Shown: one piece after another, positions 19,143-27,623 of the stretch
Numbering within the stretch: the first letter of the stretch is position 1
Layout of the letters: every line of letters begins with the position of its first letter
Assembly: GCF_042678305.1 (NCBI RefSeq)
Contig: NZ_JBHUDT010000002.1
DNA from: Gelatiniphilus marinus
Lineage (GTDB): Bacteria > Bacteroidota > Bacteroidia > Flavobacteriales > Flavobacteriaceae
Direction: 5' to 3' (one strand)
DNA: 64,000 nucleotides
The notes under the pieces: model-generated
What the model saw: only the letters and a program-made list of their open reading frames with translations
What the model was told of the DNA's origin: nothing
The model's database searches: none
Made by a program: the position numbers and the translations under genes

Positions 19143-19874
19143 ATGCTATATTACTTAACAATTGCACTTCAAATTTTTTGTATCTATCATGTGTTTAAAA
19201 ACAGAAACACCTATTATTGGATTTTCTTAATCCTTTTAGTGCCGGTTTTTGGTAGTCTTATTTACTTATTTGTTCAAGTTTATAATAGGGAAGAGGCTGA
19301 TAAAATAACTGACGAAATCACACATATTATAAACCCTACGAAAAAGATAAAGGATTTGGAAAAACAACTCGAATTTTCTGAAACCTACCAAAACCGAGTA
19401 AATTTAGCCGATGCCTTTTTAGAAAACAGAGATTACAAAAACGCCATCCCACATTATTTACAAGCTATAGAAGGCAATCCTCAGAACGATTTTTATGTAA
19501 TTAAACAACTCATTGAAGCCTATTTTAATATTAAAGACTACGACAACGTTGTGCTGTATGCCGAAAAAATAAAAGAACATCCTGAATTTAAAAAATCGAG
19601 ATCTCAGTTTTGGTACGGTTTGGCATTAGAAAAACTTGGTAAGTTTGAAGCAGCCGAAACAAATTTAAGAGCTATTGATATACGGTTTTCATTTTATAAC
19701 GAACGCTTGGTATTGGCGCAGTTTTTATTAAACCAAAAAAAAGAAGCCGAAGCCAAAGCTATTTTAAAAGAGTTACAAACCGAGTCTCAATACCTAACTA
19801 AACCCAATAAAAAATTATTTAGAGCAACCATACAAGATGTAGATAAACTATTAACCAGTTTAAGCACTAATTAA
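19143..19874 (+). CDS. TPR protein with PLDc_N-like membrane anchor
   Basis: A 243-residue protein. Residues 1-45 form two hydrophobic helices with the charged turn KNRNTYYW between them, resembling the PLDc N-terminal anchor. Residues 50-75 are charged and helical, and residues 75-235 contain at least three or four tetratricopeptide repeats (YQNRVNLADAFLENRDYKNA, PQNDFYVIKQLIEAYFNI, QFWYGLALEKLGKFEAA). It probably acts as a membrane-bound scaffold. The stop codon abuts the stop codon of the opposing bTHX gene with no bases between them. Partner unknown. Confidence 0.75.
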   Translation: MLYYLTIALQIFCIYHVFKNRNTYYWIFLILLVPVFGSLIYLFVQVYNREEADKITDEITHIINPTKKIKDLEKQLEFSETYQNRVNLADAFLENRDYKNAIPHYLQAIEGNPQNDFYVIKQLIEAYFNIKDYDNVVLYAEKIKEHPEFKKSRSQFWYGLALEKLGKFEAAETNLRAIDIRFSFYNERLVLAQFLLNQKKEAEAKAILKELQTESQYLTKPNKKLFRATIQDVDKLLTSLSTN

Positions 19875-20012
19875 TTACAGTTTGGGTTGCGCTTTATTGC
19901 CAACGTTAATTTTGGTTTCAATTGGTGGTTTCTTTTTAATTCTGGGGCGTCTTACCCCAAAAGTACCTCGGTTTATTTTACCGCGTTTCGTTTTTTTATC
20001 GCCTTTTCCCAT
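19875..20012 (-). CDS. 30S ribosomal protein bTHX
   Basis: A 45-residue, very basic protein on the minus strand that begins MGKGDKKTKRGKINRGTFG and continues VRRPRIKKK, which is the signature of the bTHX family of small ribosomal proteins found in Thermus and Bacteroidota. It binds at the top of the 30S head and stabilises 16S rRNA. It is short enough to be missed by length-filtered gene callers. The Pro/Lys-rich tail (PPIETKINVGNKAQPKL) is a normal lineage-specific extension. It is convergent with the TPR gene, their stop codons touching, and a REP hairpin lies 16 bases upstream of its start. No Shine-Dalgarno is evident, as usual in this phylum. Confidence 0.88.
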   Translation of the reverse strand: MGKGDKKTKRGKINRGTFGVRRPRIKKKPPIETKINVGNKAQPKL

Positions 20013-20027
20013 AAATAGATGTTTTTT

Positions 20028-20052
20028 CATTCCCACGAAGATGGGAATCTCT
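20028..20052. repeat. REP hairpin in the bTHX 5' region
   Basis: ATTCCCAC and the near-complement ATGGGAAT flank gaag, forming a compact hairpin (cattcccacgaagatgggaa). It lies 16 bases upstream of the bTHX start codon on the minus strand. It belongs to the tcattccgagcgaag-type repeat group by appearance. Confidence 0.55.
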
Positions 20053-20105
20053 TTATCTTTAACTAAAATAATATAACAATTTTAAACACAAAATACAAGT
20101 TAAAT

Positions 20106-20786
20106 TTGTTTAAACACAAACACCCATACAAACCCTTCATTAAAAAAGATACCACTAAATTAATTGTGGGCACATTGCCTCCACCTCGGTTTTCAACAGG
20201 TGAACTTTTAGAAAAAGATGTCGATTTTTGCTACGGAAGCTATTACAATTCATTGTGGTTGTTTATTGATGAAATTCATAGTTTAAAACTGCGCTACGAT
20301 AATTCCAACGAAGCTATTGAAGAACGTAAACAATTCTTAATACAACATAAATTAGGTATTTGCGATATTGTTGAAAGTGCCGAACGCGAAAAGATTGATG
20401 CTTCCGATTTAGGTATGAAAAATATTAAACTGCGCGATGTTATTGGTTATTTAAAACATTATCCAAAAATCGATACGTTGTTATTTACTGGCGGAAATAG
20501 TAAAAACGGTCCCGAATATTTTTTTAGGAAACATATAAAGGATTACAATATTAAATTAGAATTGGTAAATAATGAAGTGCCTAGAATTCATCAATTCGTC
20601 ATTCCGAGCGAAGCGTGGGAATCTGTTCAATCAAAACGAACCATAAAAACCGTGTCGTTAACCTCTGGTTCGGGTGCAGCAAATATTTCAATTAGCAGAC
20701 TGCCTTTGTACAAACAGCTAAAAACTAAAAACCCAAAATTCAATACTTTCGATTTTAGAGTGATGCAGTATCGTGAGTTTTTTTAA
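20106..20786 (+). CDS. uracil-DNA glycosylase-like protein
   Basis: A 226-residue cytosolic protein resembling the uracil-DNA glycosylase-like superfamily: KLIVGTLPPPRFS near residue 18 corresponds to the GxxPG-type motif 1, LGICDIVESAER near 86 to the middle of the fold, and LLFTGGNSKNG near 128 and SLTSGSGAANISI near 188 to the later motifs. No ATG is available between the preceding in-frame stop and the conserved region, so the start is taken as TTG at 20106. Residues about 163-175 (FVIPSEAWESVQ) are encoded by a REP-like segment in frame, suggesting insertion into a surface loop. DNA repair is the likely role; catalytic specificity is not established. Confidence 0.6.
   Translation: MFKHKHPYKPFIKKDTTKLIVGTLPPPRFSTGELLEKDVDFCYGSYYNSLWLFIDEIHSLKLRYDNSNEAIEERKQFLIQHKLGICDIVESAEREKIDASDLGMKNIKLRDVIGYLKHYPKIDTLLFTGGNSKNGPEYFFRKHIKDYNIKLELVNNEVPRIHQFVIPSEAWESVQSKRTIKTVSLTSGSGAANISISRLPLYKQLKTKNPKFNTFDFRVMQYREFF
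20596..20626. repeat. REP-like segment inside a coding sequence
   Basis: The bases 'cgtcattccgagcgaagcg' followed by 'tgggaatctg' match the flavobacterial REP arm found elsewhere in the window (compare 20028-20052 and 18997-19016). It is read in frame as part of the glycosylase-like gene. Confidence 0.6.
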
Positions 20787-20788
20787 AA

Positions 20789-20820
20789 TTTGGTTTATTC
20801 GAAAATTCTATATATATTTG
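20789..20820 (+). promoter_or_regulatory. Bacteroidota-type promoter
   Basis: TTTG (20789-20792), a 20-base spacer and TATATTTG (20813-20820) fit the TTTG-N19/20-TAnnTTTG consensus closely. It lies 44 bases upstream of the 176-residue exported protein. Confidence 0.75.
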
Positions 20821-20864
20821 ATGTAAATTATTACACATAAAAATGTTAAGAACAGAACATATTC

Positions 20865-21395
20865 ATGTTTAATGATAACTTAATATGGATGTTACTAATC
20901 TTCTCTTCTTCAATTTTTTCAAGTTTTTCCCAAGCTTACAATCCAACTCCTTATTATTTTGATGGTAATGCAACTCTATTTACAACGGCAGACTATCACC
21001 CCTTTGTAGATGATTATTCAATAGGGGTTAATTATTACGTTTCAGGGCCTCTTTCATCAATTCATTGCTATTTATATGAAAGTGGTCAAGCGGTGCCTGC
21101 CATGTCTTATTCTTATAATTTAGAACGTGAAATTAAAACAAGTACAGATACACCCTTGGTTATATATTATGACGGTGTTAGAACAGATTGCCCAAACTAT
21201 ATGATGCCATGTGATATTCCAAGTCATGGAGGGCTAACACCAGATTGGGCAAGTAAAGCAGATTTTTCAGCGCGTTATTGGCTTATTGTAAAAGTAACTC
21301 TAACCCTTTATGGAATACCTCAAACACGATATTATAATGTAGAAAATGTAGGTGTATCTGGGTCAAAAAATTTCTATAAAGGTTCAGAATATTAA
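20865..21395 (+). CDS. exported protein of unknown function
   Basis: I do not recognise this 176-residue protein. Residues 8-24 form a signal peptide (LLIFSSSIFSSFSQA), followed by a Tyr/Pro-rich mature part with four Cys (CYLYESG, RTDCPNYMMPCD), which could form disulfides in the periplasm or on the surface. The C-terminus is not a T9SS sorting domain. It sits behind a good promoter, and the downstream lipoprotein starts 25 bases after its stop codon, so the two are likely co-transcribed and may work together. Confidence 0.7.
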   Translation: MFNDNLIWMLLIFSSSIFSSFSQAYNPTPYYFDGNATLFTTADYHPFVDDYSIGVNYYVSGPLSSIHCYLYESGQAVPAMSYSYNLEREIKTSTDTPLVIYYDGVRTDCPNYMMPCDIPSHGGLTPDWASKADFSARYWLIVKVTLTLYGIPQTRYYNVENVGVSGSKNFYKGSEY

Positions 21396-21420
21396 TACTA
21401 AAAAAATAAAATTTACTAAA

Positions 21421-22107
21421 ATGAAAAATAATAGATTACTAATTATGTATTTGGGTTTGGTTGCACTAGTTATTGTTGCTTGTTCTGATGCAGTTGAAAA
21501 AAATAATGATAAAAAAAATCAAAGAGATTTTTATATTAATCATTTAAAAAAGGAATTGGCTTTAAATGGCGTAAAAAACACTAGTTATATTACAGTTGAT
21601 TACGATAACATTAATTTTGAAGGTAAAACCCATAGTGAAATTATGGCGAACATAGATAAGGCGGTTCATGTTTTTAAAGAAAACTATGAAACGGATAATT
21701 TGTACAGATTGAATAGAGTCAATTTGCTTATAAAAATTATAACCGAGAATGAATTAATGGACAAAGAATCGTTTTATAAAAAACTAGTTAATGCTCCAAC
21801 AGATGATGAAAAAATTACGATTTATTATAACGAGCAAAAAAAATATTTTAACGAACTTAGCAGAGCAAAAAAAGATGGAGACTATAAGCTTTCCAACAAA
21901 ATAACAGATAAATATGCTTACCTCACAATATTGGCTAAAGATAGTCTAGGTAATCTAGTTTTGCAAAAAGATGATGTCCCCAGAATAAATGAAAACCTTA
22001 GTTATAGTATAAAAAAATATGATGCAAGCGTAAATAAAAAAATAGAGAAGCCAGAGATGGAAAATACAACTAGCGTAATGTATGTAAATGGTATAGAAGT
22101 GAAATAG
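21421..22107 (+). CDS. lipoprotein of unknown function
   Basis: A 228-residue lipoprotein. The ATG at 21421 is preferred over an in-frame ATG at 21352 because it directly precedes the signal peptide and lipobox (LVIVAC, Cys about 24), and because the earlier start overlaps the preceding gene. The mature part is Lys- and Asn-rich, mainly helical (NIDKAVHVFKENYE, NELSRAKKDGDYK), with no domain I can name. It is the second gene of a two-gene unit ending in a strong bidirectional terminator. No function is proposed. Confidence 0.72.
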   Translation: MKNNRLLIMYLGLVALVIVACSDAVEKNNDKKNQRDFYINHLKKELALNGVKNTSYITVDYDNINFEGKTHSEIMANIDKAVHVFKENYETDNLYRLNRVNLLIKIITENELMDKESFYKKLVNAPTDDEKITIYYNEQKKYFNELSRAKKDGDYKLSNKITDKYAYLTILAKDSLGNLVLQKDDVPRINENLSYSIKKYDASVNKKIEKPEMENTTSVMYVNGIEVK

Positions 22108-22176
22108 AATATGGCTGTCTTAAAAGTTTTTTTAAGTCCTTGAGAATTGCTTGCGGTATTTGAAATTGTTCTTAAT

Positions 22177-22218
22177 AAAAAAGAGGCTAACTTAAAAGTT
22201 AAGTTAGCCTCTTTTTTA
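22177..22218. terminator. bidirectional terminator between convergent genes
   Basis: AAAAGAGGCTAACTT and AAGTTAGCCTCTTTTTT form a 12-15 bp stem with a short loop (aaaagtt). A-run before and T-run after make it work for both strands: it ends the lipoprotein unit (+) and the PhoD-type gene (-). Confidence 0.92.
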
Positions 22219-22253
22219 ACTTAAATCTTAAAAAAAAGCGCCAAAAATTTTAT

Positions 22254-23327
22254 TTAGTTAATATCAAACGCAGTAATACTTTTAAGTTTTACGGTATATT
22301 CAAACCTTTGGTTGTTGTTAATATCCCAAGTTTCCATTAATAAATTTGTGTCGTCTTTATCCCAATCTATTGTGATTAATCCAAAATGATTTTCCATTAC
22401 AGGGCCTTCAATTCGGTTTTTATTCGGTGTTGCATAATGCCAGGTAGAAGATAGTCCGCTAGATGTAAAATCGTAAATCGGGTAAAAATCGGTTTCTAAT
22501 TTCGAAATTTCAGAGTAATGCACATCGCCCGAAATAAATACAACCCCATTGGCTTTTGTAGATTTAATTAAGTTTAACATGCGCTTTTGCTCATACGGAA
22601 AATTAGCCCAAGCTTCGTAGCCATTCCATTCAATTCCAAACTGTGTTCCCGTTCCAATTATTCTAATATCTGCTGGTTTTTGTAGTTCTTTTTCTAACCA
22701 AATCCATTGGTCTTCGCCCAGTAAAGTGGCATTTTTTGTTGTGTGTGGTGCATAGTCTTTGCCGTAAAAGCTAAATCTTTTATCATGGTCCATTTCACCA
22801 TTATAAGGCAACAAGCTATCGCGAAATGTTCTTCCGTCCAATAAAATAATTTGGAGTTTGTTTTCTTCATAATCATACATATAAGAATGGTAAATACCTT
22901 TGTGCGTTCTTCTGGAAGAGGATTCCGGTTCTTCGAAAAAGTCGAGAAATATGTCTTTAGACTCTTCTTTAAAAGGATATTCTTTTCCGGCATCATTCCA
23001 GCCAAAATCATGGTCGTCCCAAGTGGCAAGTATAGTGGTGTTTTTCTTTAGATTTTGATATGTTGGTTTCGTTCCCAATAAATTATATTTAAACTTAAGC
23101 GTATCCATGTTTTTTGTATCGCCATAAATATTATCGCCTAAAAAAATAAAAAAGTCTGCATTATGGTTTACAACATTATTAAAAATGGGTAAATCGTGAT
23201 TTTGATAACCACAGGAACCAAAGGCAATTTTTGTTATATGGTTTTTTGTTTTGGGTTTTTCTGTGTCTGTATTGCACGATATAAAAAACAATGCAAGCAA
23301 TAACATTGTGAAAATCGCTTTGGCCAT
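22254..23327 (-). CDS. PhoD-type alkaline phosphatase/metallophosphoesterase lipoprotein
   Basis: A 357-residue lipoprotein (lipobox LFFISC, Cys 18) of the PhoD-like calcineurin superfamily, probably hydrolysing phosphate esters or diesters outside the inner membrane. Metal and catalytic motifs are visible: IAFGSCGYQNHD near residue 34 (GSC with the unusual Cys typical of PhoD-like proteins), FFIFLGDNIYGDT near 58, WDDHDFGWND near 103 and VVFISGDVHYSEI near 260. Shorter than classic PhoD (about 500-580) because it lacks the Ig-like N-terminal domain, as is common in Bacteroidota. Divergent from rhlE across a 149-base region with promoters for both. Confidence 0.9.
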   Translation of the reverse strand: MAKAIFTMLLLALFFISCNTDTEKPKTKNHITKIAFGSCGYQNHDLPIFNNVVNHNADFFIFLGDNIYGDTKNMDTLKFKYNLLGTKPTYQNLKKNTTILATWDDHDFGWNDAGKEYPFKEESKDIFLDFFEEPESSSRRTHKGIYHSYMYDYEENKLQIILLDGRTFRDSLLPYNGEMDHDKRFSFYGKDYAPHTTKNATLLGEDQWIWLEKELQKPADIRIIGTGTQFGIEWNGYEAWANFPYEQKRMLNLIKSTKANGVVFISGDVHYSEISKLETDFYPIYDFTSSGLSSTWHYATPNKNRIEGPVMENHFGLITIDWDKDDTNLLMETWDINNNQRFEYTVKLKSITAFDIN

Positions 23328-23388
23328 AATTAAACATTTAATTGATTACCAGACTAAGTTATCGATTTTTTATAACAACCCAAAGTAA

Positions 23389-23421
23389 TTGGTGGCAAGC
23401 AGAAAAATAGCTGTACATTTG
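23389..23421 (+). promoter_or_regulatory. promoter of rhlE
   Basis: TTGG (23389-23392), a spacer of 21 bases and TACATTTG (23414-23421) resemble the Bacteroidota consensus. The start codon is 56 bases further on. Confidence 0.6.
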
Positions 23422-23476
23422 CACCTTAATAATAAGAAGTAACCTAAAATAGTGTTTGCTTCGGTAAACATAATAT

Positions 23477-24763
23477 ATGTCATTTAACACTTTAGGCTTA
23501 TCCGAAGCCTTGCTAAAAGCCATTAGTAAAAAAGGATACACAAGCCCAAGTCCCATTCAACAAAAAGCCATTCCACCTATTTTAGAGGGTAAAGATATTT
23601 TAGCATCGGCACAAACCGGAACCGGAAAAACAGCAGGTTTTACATTACCACTTTTACAATTGCTTTCTGCGAATCCACAAGGAAAACACAGACCCATTCG
23701 TGCTTTAATATTAACACCAACGCGTGAACTGGCCGCCCAGGTATATGCCAATGTTAAAGAATACAGCGAATTTTTAAATATAAGAAGTACCGTTATTTTT
23801 GGAGGTGTAAACCAAAAACCACAAGTGGCAACCATACGTCAAGGTATTGATGTTTTGGTGGCGACTCCGGGGCGCTTAATAGACCTAGAAAACCAAGGTT
23901 TTCTGTCGTTAAAACGCATAGAAATTTTGGTTTTAGATGAAGCCGACCGCATGCTCGATATGGGTTTTTTAAGAGATATTGAACGTATTATGAAGCTGGT
24001 GCCTGCAAAACGGCAGAACCTGATGTTTTCTGCAACCTTTTCAAAGGATATTAGGAAATTGGCAAATGGTATTTTAAACCATCCGGTGCAAGTTGAAGCT
24101 ACTCCAGAAAACACAACCGTAGAAGCTATTAACCAGAAAGTTTACCGTGTTGCCAAAGGCTTAAAAACTGGTTTGACTATCAAGTTGATTTCTGATGGTA
24201 ATTGGAAACAAGTTTTGGTTTTTACCCGAACCAAACACGGCGCCAATAAACTTTGTAAAAAAATGGTTAGCGCAGGTATAACCGCAGCGGCCATTCATGG
24301 TAATAAAAGCCAAGGAGCAAGAACCAAAGCCTTGGCAGGTTTTAAAAGCGGAAGCATTCGTGTTTTGGTAGCCACAGATATTGCAGCCCGCGGACTGGAT
24401 ATTCCGTTGCTGCCGCATGTTATTAATTTTGAATTGCCAAATATTTCTGAAGATTACGTTCACCGTATTGGAAGAACGGGTAGAGCAGGGGCAAGTGGCG
24501 AAGCTATTTCTTTGGTAAGCGCAGACGAGACCACTTATTTACGCGATATTGAAAAATTGGTGGGTATAAAAATACCTGTTGAAATTGTTGAAGGTTTTGA
24601 ACCCGACCCGAACGCTTCAACCGTACCCATAAAGCCTGGGCAGAATCGTTCTCAAAATTCTAGAAATAATAATAGAAATTCAAACTCTAATAAAAACAGA
24701 AGCAATTCAAAAAGGAGGCCAAACAGAAATAGTAATAGAAAATCTAACGATAGAAGGAATTAA
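23477..24763 (+). CDS. rhlE: DEAD-box RNA helicase RhlE
   Basis: A 428-residue ATP-dependent RNA helicase that unwinds RNA duplexes in ribosome assembly and RNA decay. All core motifs appear: Q motif (GYTSPSPIQQKAIPPIL, residues 15-31), motif I AQTGTGKT near 46, Ia PTRELAAQV near 78, DEAD near 152-155, SAT near 185, and motif VI HRIGRTGRAG near 328. The C-terminal tail from about 385 is low-complexity, rich in Asn, Arg, Ser and Lys, as in RhlE proteins of this phylum and probably RNA-binding. The tail is followed only two bases later by a pseudogene. High confidence for the family; the exact RNA substrate is not known. Confidence 0.95.
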   Translation: MSFNTLGLSEALLKAISKKGYTSPSPIQQKAIPPILEGKDILASAQTGTGKTAGFTLPLLQLLSANPQGKHRPIRALILTPTRELAAQVYANVKEYSEFLNIRSTVIFGGVNQKPQVATIRQGIDVLVATPGRLIDLENQGFLSLKRIEILVLDEADRMLDMGFLRDIERIMKLVPAKRQNLMFSATFSKDIRKLANGILNHPVQVEATPENTTVEAINQKVYRVAKGLKTGLTIKLISDGNWKQVLVFTRTKHGANKLCKKMVSAGITAAAIHGNKSQGARTKALAGFKSGSIRVLVATDIAARGLDIPLLPHVINFELPNISEDYVHRIGRTGRAGASGEAISLVSADETTYLRDIEKLVGIKIPVEIVEGFEPDPNASTVPIKPGQNRSQNSRNNNRNSNSNKNRSNSKRRPNRNSNRKSNDRRN

Positions 24764-24765
24764 CA

Positions 24766-24982
24766 ATGCGAACCATTCTTAAAGAAAAAATCATAGAAGT
24801 TTGTAACCGGAAAATCGAACAAAAGGGAACTAAGGTTGGTTTTTCGTTTTAGGCCTTTTTTGCTAATAAAAATAAAGCCCCACAATTGCTTATGGAAGCT
24901 GCAACCTGGTGGGTTTTAACCGAAAAGTTAGATCATTTTTGAAAAAGCCGAAAAAATTAAAAAATTAGTTTCAAAATTATAA
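24766..24982 (+). pseudogene. small gene broken by a stop and a one-base insertion
   Basis: From ATG 24766 the frame reads MRTILKEKIIEVCNRKIEQK, then GTKVGFSF and an in-frame TAG (24850-24852), then continues coherently as AFFANKNKAPQLLMEAATWW and VLTEKLDHF to TGA. One extra T in the run after GATCAT moves the sense frame: skipping it gives EKAEKIKKLVSKL and TAA at 24980-24982, one base before the next start. Restored length would be about 71 residues, a small helical cytosolic protein I cannot name. It lies between rhlE and the VF530 gene, all three nearly contiguous, so it was probably an operon member that has decayed. Confidence 0.65.
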
Positions 24983-25210
24983 ATGGAAACACAACCCAAC
25001 AACCCGTTGCACGGTATAAAATTAGAGCAAATTATAAACGATTTGGTTGCGCATTACGGTTGGGAGTATATGGGTTATAACATTAAAATTAAATGTTTTA
25101 ATGATAAACCGTCTGTAAAATCCAGTTTAAAGTTTTTACGGCGCACGCCTTGGGCGCGAACCAAAGTAGAGGCTATGTATTTAAGGATGTTGAAAAATAA
25201 AAACCACTAA
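24983..25210 (+). CDS. VF530-family DNA-binding protein (DUF2132)
   Basis: A 75-residue cytosolic protein matching the VF530/DUF2132 family, which has a helical DNA-binding fold known from structural work. The conserved core is visible: NPLHGIKLEQIINDLV near residues 7-22, HYGWEYMG near 24 and PSVKSSLKFLRRTPWAR near 43-59. Length is normal. It starts right at the end of the preceding pseudogene and is probably expressed with rhlE. The DNA-binding role is family knowledge only. Confidence 0.85.
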   Translation: METQPNNPLHGIKLEQIINDLVAHYGWEYMGYNIKIKCFNDKPSVKSSLKFLRRTPWARTKVEAMYLRMLKNKNH

Positions 25211-25265
25211 TTTTTTTTGATATTACATTAGGGGTTTTACTGTGCTTTTTTAAATTTAGACTTCA

Positions 25266-27623
25266 TCAAAAATTAACCCGAACACTCACATTTGGTGTAA
25301 TTCCTAAAGATATGTTTTCAATGGGAATAACATTTTTATCAGCATCTAAAGTATAATAAGTGTTTATAATGTTTTTTCGGTTAAAAATGTTCCAAACCGA
25401 AAGGCCAACAATGGCCGTAGCTGTATCTGTTACATCAAGGGAATAAGTCGCCGAACAATCGGCACGAAAATAATCGTTTAAATTGTTAGCGTTTGGTAAT
25501 GCATAAGCAATGGTGTTATCGTTTGGGTCATCATTTGCATAATCTGGCAACGTTGTTGGTTTTCCGGAGTGCCAATTTAAACCCAAAGCCAATTTAATGT
25601 CGTTATAAGTATAAATACCCGAAAGTGCTAATGCATGCCGGATATCGGTATTGTTAGGAAACGATATGCCGCTATTTAAATCTGGGAAAGTATAATTGTT
25701 TTTACTGTAAGAATAGCTTAACCACGTACTAAAAATAGTGTTAAATTGCTTGTTCACCAAAAAATCGATGCCTTTAATTTTATAGCTCCCAACGCTGTTT
25801 ACAAACTGATATTGGTTTTGAAACCCTTGGCTGCGCGTAGTAATACCATCTACTTTTTTAAGATAACCTTCGGCGCTAACGAGTAATTTGTTTTTATTGT
25901 AATGCACACCAATTGATGTTTGCTTGCTTTTTAAAATAGGAACAGGTTGAATGTTTTTACCGTTAATCGTTATAACTTCTTTGTTGTTATTCGATAAAAC
26001 CCATCGGCGGTTTTCAATACCTAAAAAATCGTTTTGCAAATCGATAATTTGAGCCGTTGTTTGGCTTTTAAGTTCGCCTAAAATTTCAAACCTAAAATAA
26101 TTAAAAAAGCGTTGGCTTAAGCTTAATCGCGGTTCATTTAAAACCATGTTAAATTTTGGAAAGTAGTTTGTTCTGTTTCCAAATTTTATATTGGTTTTTG
26201 CATTGTTTGATAAAAAAGCAGCTTCGGCATAAAGCGAATGACTGCGCACAACATCTCTAATGTAGCTTCTAAAAATAGGGTTGTTAACATCTTCAAGATT
26301 ACAAATGCCCACTTCGATAAACTGGTATCCTCCATTGAGTTTTAATAGACTATTGTGTTTGTAATTAATGTCTAATTTTGCCGAACCATCGATAACTTTA
26401 TTTTCTTGTATTAAGCGTTGGTTGTTTATAATATCGAAATTGGTGGCATCCAAATCGTAATTAGAAACATTTACTTGTGCTGTGGTTGAAAGTTTAGAAT
26501 TCCAATCTCTGGTGTACGAAAACCCCAAAGCCAAATTTTGCTGCGACAGTTTACTGTTCAAGGCTTCGTTTCTATCGTTTATATTAGCTTGTTCTTCGTA
26601 ATTTAGTTTATTGTTTACGTTTAAAAATTGAAGTCGGATTTTATCTTTTTTAGTGATATCGTAAAGAAACTTTGCTGTAATATCGTAAAAATAAAAGGCC
26701 TCGTTTTTATCGATAGCATTATCATTTCGATTGAAATTGGTTAAATCGGAATCTTGAAAAACACGTTTTTTATAGAGGTCGTAAGTTGGTGTAACAATTA
26801 AATCTGTAACCGAGCGGCGGGTTGAAATTTGCAATTCGGTGTTTTGCGTTAGCGGGATTTTGGCAAAAACATCGGCATTAATCAAATTAAATCCTCCGCC
26901 AGCTTTAAACTTGTTATCAATCTTGTTGGGCATTTGCATATCGATAATACTAGAAATACCATCGCCATATTTTGCAGGCGTGCCGTTTTTTGAGACGTTT
27001 ACTTGTTTTGTTGTGTATGGATTGAAAGCCGAAATCAAGCCGAAAAAATGCCCCGATTGATACATTTTTATACCATCCCAAAGCAGTAGGTTTTGGTCGT
27101 GCGTGCCCCCGCGGATATTAATGTTAGACACGGTTTCATCAATACTCAAAACCCCAGGAAGCGATTGAATGGTTTGCAAAACATCGGGTTCAATCAACCC
27201 TGGAAGTATCCCAAAAGTTTCAGGTTTTATGGTAATTATACCATCATTTAATTTGGTAATACCTGTAGTTAAATAGTTGGTTATTATAACTTCGTCGAGC
27301 CTTTGGATGTTATTTTGAAGACTTAGTGGTTTATTTATTTTAATGGCGACAAATCGGTTGTCTAACAATTCAAAATCCAGTTTCGTTTCTTTTTTCAGAA
27401 CATATAAAACGTCGTCTAAACTTAAATTTTCATCTGGAATGGTTGCTTTTTTATTTTGAATGGTAGCATCAGCGTAAGAAAAACTAATGTTGTATCGGGT
27501 TTCAATAATTTTTAAAACGACAGTAAGTGAGTGCTTTTCTTTTTGAATAGTTTGAGCATTCAAATTCAAAACATTCAAAAAAAACAATAGTATAAAGATA
27601 TAACCTGTACCTTTTCTACTCAC
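25266..27623 (-). CDS. FecA-type TonB-dependent receptor with signalling domain
   Basis: A 785-residue outer-membrane receptor. After the signal peptide (cleavage near LNLNA, residue 23) comes an STN/secretin-like signalling domain (KHSLTVVLKIIETRYNISF near 29, LSLDDVLYVLKKETKLDFEL near 71-90), the plug (LDEVIITNYL near 108, NINIRGGTHDQNLLLWDG near 164-181) and a barrel ending in a terminal aromatic (VRVNF). The STN domain marks it as a transducer that reports ligand binding to a FecR protein. It overlaps fecR by 8 bases, so the two are translationally coupled. Ligand is not identifiable; the pattern resembles iron-citrate and glycan sensors. Length is typical of receptors, shorter than SusC proteins. 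Confidence 0.9.
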   Translation of the reverse strand: MSRKGTGYIFILLFFLNVLNLNAQTIQKEKHSLTVVLKIIETRYNISFSYADATIQNKKATIPDENLSLDDVLYVLKKETKLDFELLDNRFVAIKINKPLSLQNNIQRLDEVIITNYLTTGITKLNDGIITIKPETFGILPGLIEPDVLQTIQSLPGVLSIDETVSNINIRGGTHDQNLLLWDGIKMYQSGHFFGLISAFNPYTTKQVNVSKNGTPAKYGDGISSIIDMQMPNKIDNKFKAGGGFNLINADVFAKIPLTQNTELQISTRRSVTDLIVTPTYDLYKKRVFQDSDLTNFNRNDNAIDKNEAFYFYDITAKFLYDITKKDKIRLQFLNVNNKLNYEEQANINDRNEALNSKLSQQNLALGFSYTRDWNSKLSTTAQVNVSNYDLDATNFDIINNQRLIQENKVIDGSAKLDINYKHNSLLKLNGGYQFIEVGICNLEDVNNPIFRSYIRDVVRSHSLYAEAAFLSNNAKTNIKFGNRTNYFPKFNMVLNEPRLSLSQRFFNYFRFEILGELKSQTTAQIIDLQNDFLGIENRRWVLSNNNKEVITINGKNIQPVPILKSKQTSIGVHYNKNKLLVSAEGYLKKVDGITTRSQGFQNQYQFVNSVGSYKIKGIDFLVNKQFNTIFSTWLSYSYSKNNYTFPDLNSGISFPNNTDIRHALALSGIYTYNDIKLALGLNWHSGKPTTLPDYANDDPNDNTIAYALPNANNLNDYFRADCSATYSLDVTDTATAIVGLSVWNIFNRKNIINTYYTLDADKNVIPIENISLGITPNVSVRVNF

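Noticed and set aside
19882..20076. Plus-strand open frame of 64 codons
   Set aside because: It is the antisense of bTHX and the adjacent REP hairpin; the minus-strand product is a recognised ribosomal protein.
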